Shown here: positions 1-8,673 of the stretch, in pieces
How the letters are laid out: the number at the start of each line of letters is the position of its first letter
Position numbering within the stretch: the first letter of the stretch is position 1
Assembly: GCA_963837735.1 (NCBI GenBank)
Contig: CAWIOM010000003.1
Span: forward strand, 1 to 64,000
Source: VRUE01 sp963837735
GTDB lineage: Bacteria > Actinomycetota > Thermoleophilia > Solirubrobacterales > 70-9
DNA length: 64,000 bases
Direction of reading: 5' to 3'
Translations under genes and position numbers: made by a program
The notes under the pieces: model-generated
The model's database searches: none
Seen by the model: only the letters and a program-made list of their open reading frames with translations
Told to the model about the DNA's origin: nothing

Positions 1-738
1 CGCAGTACCCAAATCCGCGATCGCCCGCACCCGCAGGCGGCGGCCGGTGGCCGGGGCACCGTCCAGGGAGCAGGTCGTCGCTTCGGACCTGGGTCTCGAA
101 CGAGAGCGCCGGCCGGCTGGAGCTGTCGTCGGCAACCGGCCCGGCCGTGAAGTCGAGGATCGTGTAGGGCGTGACGTCGAAGGCGCTGAGCGCGCCTGAG
201 GGGCTCGTGCAAAGGGCGCTGGAGAGAAGGCCGCAACGTAGGCAGTGCTCGCGGCCACATCGATGCCATCTGCCGCACCGAGGGTCAGGGGCTCGAGGTC
301 GAGGCGACGACCTCGGGATGGGAGGGGTCGGCGATCTCGAGCACCACAAAGTTCGCTCTCGGGTTGCCGTTGGCCGTGATCTGATCGATCACCTGCGCAT
401 AACGCCCCCGGACCACCACGTCGGCGTTGTTGGAAAGAAGCTGGTCGCGCAGGCGACCGACGAGAGGTGTTTGGTCGCGCCGGTCGGCCCGGCGGCCGTC
501 CCGATCACCTGGGGATTCGCCCTGTTCGAGACGTCGACGACGACCATTCGATTGCCCACGGTCGAGGATGTGCAGACCGTCGGCACGCACCCCTGGGGCC
601 GCCACGTAGACGAGGTTGCCGACCACCTGGACGCGGTAGGCGCCGTACAGGGTCGTGCTGTCCTGAACCGAGCCCACGAGAGAGCGGCTCTGGGCGACGT
701 CATACCCAGATAACGGACCAACACCCACACACATTGCG
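1..738 (-). pseudogene. Partial, frame-broken LVIVD-repeat protein (second copy)
   Basis: Three reading frames on the minus strand carry, in order, pieces that match the middle of the intact LVIVD protein next to it: LYGAYRVQVVGNLVYVAA near 640-600, VGNRMVVVDVSNRANP near 560-510, VVVRGRYAQVIDQ near 420-370 and a piece resembling the ALDVTPYTG stretch near 170-150. The order is the same as in the neighbour, but about one repeat unit is missing and the frame changes at least three times. The 5' end with a signal peptide is absent and the 3' end runs off the window. It is either a decayed tandem duplicate or a paralogue damaged by sequence errors. LVIVD repeats are short beta-propeller-like units of extracellular proteins with no assigned enzymatic role. 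From about 740 to 938 I recognise nothing. Confidence 0.6.
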
Positions 739-938
739 CCGCCGGCCTCCTCCCGCTGAGGCCGAATATGAAGTCAGTGGCCCCGCGCGGGGCGGACACC
801 GACCGCGATCCTGGTGCGCACCCTGTGCACGCCCGATGGGGCTCGAAAGCATGCCGCGGAGGGAGTGGGCCGTCCAGGTGCTGGACCATCGCTGGCAGCT
901 CGGAGACCCAGGCGCCGGCACGGACGTGAGCCTTCCGG

Positions 939-3038
939 CTATCGGGCCGGCGAGCGCCTGAGCTTCAGGAGCCTGGTGACCACGCTGCCGCCCGTCAGGG
1001 TGGCGCGGACCTTGACCCGGAGGCGGCCGGATGCTCGCGCGATCGCCCTGCGCGCGGCGGGAGTGACCGCGACCCTGATCGCCCGCCTGGCTCCGGCGCC
1101 GACGGAGTAGCGGGCTCTCCCCATCGCCATCCACCGAGTGCCTTCCCGCAGGCTCAGACGCAGCGTCCCCTGACACTTCGTACCGCGGGGTCCGGAGCAG
1201 GCCACGGTGATGGAGGCCCTGCGCGCAGCGTAGGCCACCCGTGAGATGGTGATGCTCGGTGGATGCGATTCGTTGCCGCCTCCCGCACCGGGACCCGGTC
1301 CGCCGCCGCCTTCCGCACCGGGACCCGGTCCGCCGCCGCCTTCCGATGGGGGCAGCGAGGCCACGGTGAACGTGACCGGCGGCGAGCTGGCGCTGCCCCC
1401 GGCGGCGTCGTCCTGCGTGGCCTGGGCCGTGTAGGTGCCGGGCGCCAGTGCGCCCGACGCCGTCACCGAGTAGGCGCCCGACGTAGGGTCGCTCGCGGCG
1501 GGCAGCGTCTGTAGGGGAGAGCCTGCGACCCCTTCCCCGGGAAAAACAGCGATCGTCACCGAGTCGATGTCTCCGGGGAGAGTCCCGGCCTTACCCTGGA
1601 ATACGGGTGTCGTGTCGGTGCTCGACGAGCCGGAGGCAGGGCTCGAGATCGTCGGGGCGTCGAGCGTCCACCACCAGGTGGCGGCGCCGGCGAGCGACGC
1701 GACGGTCAGGGAGTGCGGCCCCGAGGCCAGCGGCGACGCCGGGACGAACGGCGATGCGCAGGCGGTTGCCGGAGCGCCGTCCAGCGAGCAGGTGAGCGAT
1801 TCCCCGGGCTGGGACGATTTGAACGAGATGTTCGGCCTGTTCGAGCGGTCGTCGGCGAGAGGGCCGGCGGTGAAGTCGATGCCGGTGTAGGGCGTCACGT
1901 CGAGAGCGGTCAAAGCCCCTGTGGTCGGGCTTCCGCAGCCGGTGAGGGCAGTGCAGAAGGCGGCGACGTAGGCCGTATCGCCACCCACGTCTATGCCGTC
2001 GGCCACGCCCAGTGTTGACGATTCGGAGCGCGTGGCGACGACCTGCGGATGCAAGGGGTCGGAGACGTCGACCACCGTCAGCGCGTTGGAGCCCGCGGCG
2101 GCGACGAAGACATGGCTCCCAACCAGGGCCAGCCAATAGCCTTCATCGAGGTTGGTGGTGTCGAGCGCCGAGCCGACGATCGTTGGGTGGACGGGGTCGG
2201 AGACATCCACGACGACGAGGCGAGCGTTCGCGGCGCTCTGGTCGATCACATATGCATAGCGGCCGCGAGCCACGACGTCTGCGGCGCCCGCGAGCAGCGG
2301 GCCGCTCACCGACCCGAGGATCGCCGGATGCGCAGAATTGGTGACGTCGAAGACCGTCAGCGTGCTGCTCTTGAATGCCGTCCCATAGGCGCGGTTGCCC
2401 GCAACGGCGATCGCGTCGAGGTGCTTGGTCGCGGCCAGAGGGTCCCCAACGGAGCCGACCAGCCCGGGATTCGCCTTGTCCGAGACATCGACGACGGCGA
2501 GCCGATTTCCGAGCGCCGAGTTGCTGCATACCGATTCGACACAGCCCTGTGCGGCGACGTATGCGAGGCTGCCGACCACCTGCACCCCGTAGGCGCCGTA
2601 CAGGGCGACGCCGTCCTGGAGTGAGGCGACGACCGACGGCGCCGTGGGATCTTTCACGTCGACGACGGTCAGCCTGTTCGCGTTGGTCAGGCCAGACGTG
2701 TTCTGGAGCCCGGTCACATAGGCGTATGAGCCGACGACCGACAGTGCCGATGCACCATCCAGTCGCGGATCGGAGACCGAGCCGATGACTTCCTCTTTCA
2801 CCGGGTCGACGATCGACAGCGAGCTATTCCCGCCCGTGGTGCTGTAGGAGGTGAGGTAGACCAACCCGCCGGCGTAGTCGACTCCGCTCGCGCCCGCGAG
2901 ACGAGCATCGCTGGGAGCCGAGAGCGACCACAGAAGCGGCGGCACGTCGAGTTCGGCGGCGCCGGCCGGCGCCGCGCCACCGACCAGGAAGAAGGAACAC
3001 AGAAGCGCGCGCACCGCCCACGACCACGCCGGCCTCAT
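939..3038 (-). CDS. Secreted LVIVD-repeat protein with Ig-like and two-Cys C-terminal domains
   Basis: The protein has 699 residues. The start was chosen at the ATG that overlaps the stop of the upstream asparagine synthase (ATGA), because it opens directly on a signal peptide (MRPAWSW, then a hydrophobic stretch ending AGAAELD); the frame stays open upstream, but that would invade the synthase. Residues about 30-390 hold repeated units of the LVIVD type (motifs such as RLTVVDVKDP, RLVVVDVSDP, ALTVVDVSDP), predicted to form a beta-propeller-like fold. An Ig-like segment follows (about 480-570), then a Gly/Pro linker made of two 10-residue repeats, then a C-terminal domain with two close cysteines (ACSGPRGTKCQG). 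It is probably exported and surface-exposed. Its role is unknown; coupling to an asparagine synthase hints at cell-surface work, which is inference. Confidence 0.85.
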   Translation of the reverse strand: MRPAWSWAVRALLCSFFLVGGAAPAGAAELDVPPLLWSLSAPSDARLAGASGVDYAGGLVYLTSYSTTGGNSSLSIVDPVKEEVIGSVSDPRLDGASALSVVGSYAYVTGLQNTSGLTNANRLTVVDVKDPTAPSVVASLQDGVALYGAYGVQVVGSLAYVAAQGCVESVCSNSALGNRLAVVDVSDKANPGLVGSVGDPLAATKHLDAIAVAGNRAYGTAFKSSTLTVFDVTNSAHPAILGSVSGPLLAGAADVVARGRYAYVIDQSAANARLVVVDVSDPVHPTIVGSALDTTNLDEGYWLALVGSHVFVAAAGSNALTVVDVSDPLHPQVVATRSESSTLGVADGIDVGGDTAYVAAFCTALTGCGSPTTGALTALDVTPYTGIDFTAGPLADDRSNRPNISFKSSQPGESLTCSLDGAPATACASPFVPASPLASGPHSLTVASLAGAATWWWTLDAPTISSPASGSSSTDTTPVFQGKAGTLPGDIDSVTIAVFPGEGVAGSPLQTLPAASDPTSGAYSVTASGALAPGTYTAQATQDDAAGGSASSPPVTFTVASLPPSEGGGGPGPGAEGGGGPGPGAGGGNESHPPSITISRVAYAARRASITVACSGPRGTKCQGTLRLSLREGTRWMAMGRARYSVGAGARRAIRVAVTPAARRAIARASGRLRVKVRATLTGGSVVTRLLKLRRSPAR
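1285..1344 (-). repeat. Two perfect 30-base tandem repeats (Gly/Pro linker)
   Basis: Two identical 30-base units lie back to back inside the LVIVD-repeat gene and encode a GGGGPGPGA-type linker between the Ig-like segment and the C-terminal domain. A diverged partial third unit precedes them on the plus strand. This is a typical slippage-prone flexible linker. Confidence 0.85.
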
Positions 3039-4990
3039 GCCCTCGCCTCTGCCTCGACCGGAAGCGCCGGAGGGCTTTCGAGGAAGTTCCGCCGCCACAG
3101 GTGCGCCTGGAGGAACGGCCAGACGCGGTCGCTGTCGGCTGCGCTCCAGCTGCCGCCCTCGTGTCGATCCGCGACGAAGTCGCGAATCACCGGTCCGTTC
3201 CACACCTCGCTTTCGACGAAGGATGGACTTCTGACCTGCTCCCACACCCAGTTCCCCAGGCCGCCGTTGAACCACGCCCTCATCGGCGGCGAGAACCCGA
3301 TCTTGTCCCTCCTCGTGCGCAGCCGCTCGGGGATCGTGCCCCGCATCGCCTCCCGCAGGACCCTCTTGGTGAACCCGCCGCCGATCTTGCTCGAATCCGG
3401 GAGTCCGAAGGAGTAGCAGACGACCCGCCAGTCTAGGAACGGCATCCGCACCTCGACCCCGTGCGCCATGGAGCAGCGCTCGAAATTGCGCAGGATGTGC
3501 GGTAGGTGATGATCGTGGACGGCGCTGTAGAGCGCGGCGTCGAGGGGCCCTAGGGCCTCCACGGCGGCCCCGTGGTCCTCCCGCACGTAGGAGATGCTGT
3601 CCTCGTCGAGTGGCGATCCCATCCACGTCTCGCCTTCGCCGGCATGTCGGAAGCGATCCCCCAGCCGACGGGCGTAATAGCCGGCGGTGGAGTTGTCGAA
3701 CAGGAGCTTCCCGTATCCCGGCGGCCCTGGGCCGTGCATGGGTCGCAGGGTGCGAAGCAGGCTCATCGTACCAAGCGGCGCTCGCATGAGACTGCTTCTC
3801 TGCAGGCTGTCGGAGACGTAGTGTTCGTAGCCCGCCAGGAGCTCATCCCCGCCGTGCCCGTCCAGCGACACGACGACGTCGTCGCGCCGGAGCTCCCTGT
3901 AGATGCGCCAGAGCGGCATCATCAAGGATCCGCCGACGTTCTCGAAGTCGTACGTGTACCGGCTCAAGCTCTCGACGGCCACGTCCCACTCCATCGGCCG
4001 GTAGCGCGGCACGGCTTTGGAGTGCCGGATCGCGAGCTCCGCGTGCTGCCGCTCGTCCTTGGGCGTGCCGGGGAAGGTGGCGACGAAGGCACGCTGAGAG
4101 TCGTGCGCCTGACGCTCACCGCCGCTGGTGCCGCCGGGCTGCTCGCGGAGCTCGGCCAGGGCGCACAGGACGGCGCTCGAGTCCACTCCGCCGCTGAGGC
4201 AGGTCGCCACCGGCACGTCGCTTCGAAGGCGCAGGCGACAGGCGTCGAAGAACAGCTCGCGAAAGGCCTCGGCCTGCTCGGCCAGCGAGGGCGGGACATC
4301 CGGCACGTGGTCGAGGGTGCGCCACCAGCGCCAGGCCTTCACCCCGCGGGGCCCCACCGTCATGCTGTGCCCTCCCTGGAGGCGCTTGACGCCTTCGAGC
4401 AGCGTGTCCTCGACCAGCTCGACGTCGCCGGACCTGAAGAGCGCCAGCTTCATCACCTCCTCGTTCTCGCGTGCCGCAAAGTCGGGCAGGTGAAGAAACG
4501 ACTTCAGTTCGGAGGCGAACACGAACCGATCGGGCTGCGCCAGGAAGAAGAGCGGCTTGATGCCGAAGTGATCGCGGCTGAGGAAGAGCTCCCGCCGCTC
4601 GACGTCCCAGATCGCGAATGCCCACATGCCGTTGAAGTGCATCACGCAGTCGGCACCCCATTGCTGGTAGGCGCGACCGATGACCTCGGTGTCCGACTCA
4701 CTCCGGAAGCGATGGCCGTGGGTTTCGAGCTCCCGCCGCAACTCGAGGAAGTTGAAGATCTCTCCGTTGAAGGTGACCCAGTAACGACCGTCGTCACACG
4801 ACATCGGCTGCTTGCCCGTCTCGGTCAAATCGAGGATGGCCAGGCGGCGATGGCCGAGCCCGAGCGGGCCGTCCACGTGCAATCCCTCCCCGTCCGGGCC
4901 GCGATGGGCCAAGGCACGAGTAAGCGCACATAGCGCAGCCGGGTCGGCCGGTCGGCCATCCAGGTTCAGAATGCCGGCGATTCCACACAT
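3035..4990 (-). CDS. asnB: Asparagine synthase (glutamine-hydrolysing)
   Basis: The protein has 651 residues, the usual length for AsnB. It makes asparagine (or amidates a related carboxylate) from aspartate, glutamine and ATP. The start was set at the ATG giving MCGIAG, because the N-terminal Ntn glutaminase needs Cys2 as nucleophile after Met removal; an upstream in-frame Met would bury it. The N-terminal half carries RGPDGEG and the NGEIFNF motif; the C-terminal half carries the ATP pyrophosphatase P-loop SGGVDSS. Its stop overlaps the start of the LVIVD-repeat gene by four bases, so the two are probably translated together. It is divergent from the acetyltransferase gene at 5069, with 78 bp between. 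It is one of three AsnB-type proteins in the window and the only one that is both intact and has Cys2. Confidence 0.95.
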   Translation of the reverse strand: MCGIAGILNLDGRPADPAALCALTRALAHRGPDGEGLHVDGPLGLGHRRLAILDLTETGKQPMSCDDGRYWVTFNGEIFNFLELRRELETHGHRFRSESDTEVIGRAYQQWGADCVMHFNGMWAFAIWDVERRELFLSRDHFGIKPLFFLAQPDRFVFASELKSFLHLPDFAARENEEVMKLALFRSGDVELVEDTLLEGVKRLQGGHSMTVGPRGVKAWRWWRTLDHVPDVPPSLAEQAEAFRELFFDACRLRLRSDVPVATCLSGGVDSSAVLCALAELREQPGGTSGGERQAHDSQRAFVATFPGTPKDERQHAELAIRHSKAVPRYRPMEWDVAVESLSRYTYDFENVGGSLMMPLWRIYRELRRDDVVVSLDGHGGDELLAGYEHYVSDSLQRSSLMRAPLGTMSLLRTLRPMHGPGPPGYGKLLFDNSTAGYYARRLGDRFRHAGEGETWMGSPLDEDSISYVREDHGAAVEALGPLDAALYSAVHDHHLPHILRNFERCSMAHGVEVRMPFLDWRVVCYSFGLPDSSKIGGGFTKRVLREAMRGTIPERLRTRRDKIGFSPPMRAWFNGGLGNWVWEQVRSPSFVESEVWNGPVIRDFVADRHEGGSWSAADSDRVWPFLQAHLWRRNFLESPPALPVEAEARA

Positions 4991-5068
4991 ATCCAAAGAA
5001 CAACGTTTTCGGTCGGTCGAGACTGCCACGACGCCCGAAGAGACCGCCGACCAAGGCTAGAATGCCCC

Positions 5069-5904
5069 GTGAGCGCTGCCAGGGATACCGACCTCGCCGA
5101 CCTCAACCTCGCGGGCGCTTTGCATCATTTCGCCGAGCACTCGCCGGCCGGGGCCGTCGAGGAGCGCGACGGAATCATCCTTTTCGCCGGAGGGCACAAC
5201 TACCCTGGCGCCTACTGCAACGGTGTTCTACGGCTGGACTCCGCGTCGAGCCCGGGGGCCGTGCTCGACGCGGCCCGCGCCTTCTTTGCTCCCAGGCGCC
5301 GCGGACATGCGGTCTGGGTGAGGGCCCACGCCGACGACGACCTGGAGACGAGGCGCGGGCGCTCGGCTACTTTCAACGGCCCCCGCCGGAGGGCATGCCC
5401 GAAATGCTGCTGAACGCACAGCCTCCATCCCCGCGGGAGGCCCCTGAGGGAATCTTCATCAAGCCGGTTGACGACCTCAGGCGGCGTGCCGCTACCTTCA
5501 GGTCGTCGCCGACGCGTATGGAATGGGGGATGCGCCGCCGGAGCTGGCGGCGGGCGTCTTCTTTGATCCGACGAGCGCCTTGGGCGACAACGTGCGAGCC
5601 GTCGTCGCGACAATCGATGGCCGGCCGGCGGCCGGGGCGATGGCGATCCTCACCGAGAGCGTGGCCGGCCTCTACTGGGTCGGCACCGCGCCCTGGGCAC
5701 CGGGGCGCGGGTGGGATCCGCGTGCGCCGCCCGCGCGACCCGCGATGGGTTCGAGATGGGCGCCCAGGCGCCACCCTCCAGGCGTCCCAGATGGGGACGG
5801 ACATGTGGCGCTCACTGGGTTTCGTCGAGGTAACGCGCTACCGGCGCTACCTGGCGCCGGCTGCCCAGCCTGCGATGAGCGCGAGGAAGGCCGAGCGAGA
5901 CTGA
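5069..5904 (+). CDS. GNAT-family N-acetyltransferase (frame-broken)
   Basis: A GTG start opens on MSAARDTDLADLNLAGALH; the frame must change near 5365, near 5510 and near 5690 to stay on the family pattern. The last part carries the GNAT acetyl-CoA-binding signature, read as GRGLGSACAARATRDGFEMG in a corrected frame, followed by ATLQASQMG and SLGFVEVTRYRRYL, which is the usual GNAT C-terminus. Such enzymes transfer an acetyl group from acetyl-CoA to an amine; the substrate cannot be told. The gene is divergent from asnB, and its 3' end overlaps the 3' end of the convergent hydrolase gene. It could be a true pseudogene, but the conserved motifs on both sides of each break favour sequence error. 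Confidence 0.7.
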
Positions 5905-7246
5905 AATCTCGGTGTCGAGGGCGCGGGAAACGCCCGGCCTCGGCGACTGCGACCGGACCACCAACGACGAGCGCTTGAAGCGGCTCGCCACCCCGTAGCG
6001 CCGCGGGACTCCGACCCGATGTATGCGCCCGACCGAGCACCCGGCACGAACGACGAGCCTGCGAGCGACCCTCAGACGGCGACCATGGAGATCCGGCACG
6101 GTGCATCCGGCGGGCGCGATCAGATCGACCGGCAGCGGCTGCATCGCACCTCCGCCGCCGGACCCGAGCCCGACCCTTCTCCTTCTTCCTTCGGGGAGAG
6201 TTCTTCGGCCTCGGGACTCCTTCTCGGTCGGAGGTTCTTCGTCCGCCGGAGGTTCTTCTTCCGCCGGAGGTTCTTCTTCCGCCGGAGGTTCTTCTTCCGC
6301 CGGAGGTTCTTCTTCCGCCGGAGGTTCTTCTTCCGCCGGAGGTTCTTCTTCTTCGGGCGTCGAGGAGAGGCTATGGGTTGAGAGGAAGTCCCAGAATTCG
6401 GCACTGGCGTTGAAGTTGGGGCACCCTCCTGACGGCGGCCAGCAGTGACCCCCGTTCTGCACGGTGTCCAGCCGCACTCCCGAGCCGCCAGCGCACGGGT
6501 CCCACGTTTCCTGCGTGACCGTCAGAAACGTCACCGTCACCGGAGCGCCAGAGCAGCCGTCGGCGGTTCGCCACTGTTCGTTCACCTGCCGGACCGAGGG
6601 CTCGTACCCCGTCGTGCCGAAGCCGTTCGGACAGCCTTCATTCGTCTGGGTCTGGCCGCCGCAGCTTCCACCGTAGTAGTCCTGGGTCCCGTGGATCTCG
6701 AAGATCGTCACCGGGTGCTGTGGCGCGCATGGGGTAGAGGATCTCCGAGCCCCCCGCCGAGCCCATGCCGGCGACCATCGGCGATTCGCAGGCCATCCGA
6801 TAGGCCATGTAGGCGCCGACCGAGAAGCCGGTGACGTAGATGCGCTGGGAGTCCACGTTCGCGGTGGAGATCAGTTCGTCGACCATCGCTTCGATGAAGT
6901 CGACGTCGTCGCGGTCAGGTCGGCTTTCCCCGCAGCAGCCGATATGCCAGCCTCCGCTCAGCGAGGCGGGATAGGCGACGATAAAGCCCTTTTCGTCGGC
7001 GACGGCGTCGAAGCCGGTGAGACTCTCCATGCCCCTCGGGGCAGATTCGGGGTCGGAGGACCCCAGGCCCGCGTGCAGGGCGACCATCAGCGGAACCTTG
7101 CCCGCCGGGAGGCTCGCCGGCTGGTGCAGGAGGTAGCCGCGGGAAACCCCGCCCGAGGTGAGCGACTGCATCGTCGTAGAGGCGCGCGCCTGGGCCGCCC
7201 CGACAAGGGCAACGACGAGAAGTGTCAGCATCAGCGTGCGTCTCAT
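5812..7246 (-). CDS. Secreted PHB-depolymerase-like esterase with E/P repeat stalk and PASTA-like domain (copy 1, frame-broken)
   Basis: The start at 7246 opens on a classical signal peptide (MRRTLMLTLLVVALVGAAQA). The catalytic region is the LpqC/PHB-depolymerase type of alpha/beta hydrolase: oxyanion segment ALHAGLGS, the paired-Cys motif IGCCGESRPDRDDV, nucleophile elbow GFSVG and the catalytic His in NGGHCWPP. It is followed by a stalk of repeated EEPPAE units and one PASTA-like domain (CTVPDLHGRRLRVARR ... SQSPRPG ... ISVSLG), predicted to bind the cell wall. A 2-base deletion near 6735, relative to the tandem copy downstream, breaks the frame; the stalk-PASTA junction near 6200-6130 may hold compensating shifts. 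The family cleaves polyester or feruloyl-type esters; the real substrate is unknown. The exact stop is uncertain. Confidence 0.8.
6228..6352 (-). repeat. 18-base tandem repeats coding an EEPPAE stalk
   Basis: About seven units of 18 bases (plus-strand unit ggaggttcttcttccgcc) run head to tail inside hydrolase copy 1. On the minus strand they encode (EEPPAE)n, an acidic Pro-rich spacer between the catalytic and PASTA-like domains. The unit is absent from copy 2. Unit number is likely to vary by slippage. Confidence 0.9.
6379..7163 (-). repeat. Near-identical 785-bp tract, copy 1 (partner at 7687-8473)
   Basis: This tract matches 7687-8473 in the same orientation with, by eye, one substitution (near 7067 versus 8377) and one 2-base indel (near 6735 versus 8046). 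Identity starts abruptly at the 3' end of the catalytic domain and stops abruptly just after the signal-sequence region, while the flanks of the two genes are clearly diverged. Confidence 0.92.
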
Positions 7247-7383
7247 GATTCACCGCGCCGAAGGCAGGAGGCCCCCCGGAATGGGATACCTCATCGGTCA
7301 AAGCCCCTGAAAACTTAAGCGAAAAAGGGTAGATCGTCCATGCGCCCGGTGCCGTTTGCCCCTGTTTGTGTGCCTAGTTGTGC

Positions 7384-8673
7384 CTAACCGGCCTGAGTCT
7401 TGGGTGCGAGATGTCGATGCGAAGCGGCTCCCAGGGTGATGGAAACCTCCCCATTCACTCCCCGGGTGGCTCCCGGCCTCGGCGCCTGGCGGCGCACCAC
7501 GAGCGGCCCGTGCGCGGACCGGGCCTTCAGGCGGTGAACCTGCCCGAGCCGGCACCCCGCGCGACGGAGGAGCCTGCGGGCCGCTCGTATGCGGTGGCCA
7601 CGCAGCTTCGGGGCCTGGCAGTGACTGCCCGACTGCGACTGGTCCTGGCGCCGGCGTGTGGTCAGGGGCGCCGAGAGCGTGTGGGCTGAGAGGAAGTCCC
7701 AGAATTCGGCACTGGCGTTGAAGTTGGGGCACCCTCCTGACGGCGGCCAGCAGTGACCCCCGTTCTGCACGGTGTCCAGCCGCACTCCCGAGCCGCCAGC
7801 GCACGGGTCCCACGTTTCCTGCGTGACCGTCAGAAACGTCACCGTCACCGGAGCGCCAGAGCAGCCGTCGGCGGTTCGCCACTGTTCGTTCACCTGCCGG
7901 ACCGAGGGCTCGTACCCCGTCGTGCCGAAGCCGTTCGGACAGCCTTCATTCGTCTGGGTCTGGCCGCCGCAGCTTCCACCGTAGTAGTCCTGGGTCCCGT
8001 GGATCTCGAAGATCGTCACCGGGTGCTGTGGCGCGCATGGGGTAGAGAGGATCTCCGAGCCCCCCGCCGAGCCCATGCCGGCGACCATCGGCGATTCGCA
8101 GGCCATCCGATAGGCCATGTAGGCGCCGACCGAGAAGCCGGTGACGTAGATGCGCTGGGAGTCCACGTTCGCGGTGGAGATCAGTTCGTCGACCATCGCT
8201 TCGATGAAGTCGACGTCGTCGCGGTCAGGTCGGCTTTCCCCGCAGCAGCCGATATGCCAGCCTCCGCTCAGCGAGGCGGGATAGGCGACGATAAAGCCCT
8301 TTTCGTCGGCGACGGCGTCGAAGCCGGTGAGACTCTCCATGCCCCTCGGGGCAGATTCGGGGTCGGAGGACCCAAGGCCCGCGTGCAGGGCGACCATCAG
8401 CGGAACCTTGCCCGCCGGGAGGCTCGCCGGCTGGTGCAGGAGGTAGCCGCGGGAAACCCCGCCCGAGGTGAGCATCTGGAGCGATGAGCTCGACACGGCG
8501 ACCTGCCTGCCCATGCTGGCGCTGGACGGTTCCTGGGGCATGGCGCTCTTCGTCGTCGAGGCCTGTATGTCGGCCGCCCCGGTCTGGTCCGTCCCGCAAC
8601 CCGAGAGGAGCGCGATCAGAGCGCAGCAGGCGCCGACGAGCAGGCACAGCAGGAGCTCCGCGCCGTTCCTCAT
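7384..8673 (-). CDS. Lipoprotein PHB-depolymerase-like esterase with PASTA-like domain (copy 2)
   Basis: This intact 429-residue gene is the tandem partner of the previous hydrolase. The N-terminus is different: a lipoprotein signal with lipobox LLSGC (Cys about residue 26), so it is probably anchored to the membrane. The catalytic core has the same GFSVG elbow, IGCCGES motif and NGGHCWPP His region. There is no EEPPAE stalk; a PASTA-like domain follows directly (CQAPKLRGHRIRAARR ... RRQAPRPG ... VSITLG). Its ATG overlaps the stop of the stand-alone condensation gene (ATGA), so it is the last gene of the NRPS operon. A role in modifying or clearing the NRPS product at the cell surface is possible but is inference from position only. 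Confidence 0.88.
   Translation of the reverse strand: MRNGAELLLCLLVGACCALIALLSGCGTDQTGAADIQASTTKSAMPQEPSSASMGRQVAVSSSSLQMLTSGGVSRGYLLHQPASLPAGKVPLMVALHAGLGSSDPESAPRGMESLTGFDAVADEKGFIVAYPASLSGGWHIGCCGESRPDRDDVDFIEAMVDELISTANVDSQRIYVTGFSVGAYMAYRMACESPMVAGMGSAGGSEILSTPCAPQHPVTIFEIHGTQDYYGGSCGGQTQTNEGCPNGFGTTGYEPSVRQVNEQWRTADGCSGAPVTVTFLTVTQETWDPCAGGSGVRLDTVQNGGHCWPPSGGCPNFNASAEFWDFLSAHTLSAPLTTRRRQDQSQSGSHCQAPKLRGHRIRAARRLLRRAGCRLGQVHRLKARSAHGPLVVRRQAPRPGATRGVNGEVSITLGAASHRHLAPKTQAG
7687..8473 (-). repeat. Near-identical 787-bp tract, copy 2 (partner at 6379-7163)
   Basis: This is the partner of the direct repeat at 6379-7163. It spans the catalytic domain of the lipoprotein hydrolase and keeps the frame open, so it is the better guide to the true sequence of the pair. 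Confidence 0.92.

Noticed and set aside
3039..3626. Upstream extension of the LVIVD protein frame
   Set aside because: The frame stays open but runs through the asparagine synthase gene in another frame; the ATG at 3038 opens on a signal peptide and overlaps the synthase stop.
3572..4933. A 453-codon open frame on the plus strand
   Set aside because: It is antisense to the asparagine synthase and arises from GC-rich third positions; no recognisable domain, while the minus strand has clear AsnB motifs.
6228..6352. Short regular repeats as a CRISPR array
   Set aside because: Units are contiguous 18-mers without spacers and encode an in-frame EEPPAE stalk.
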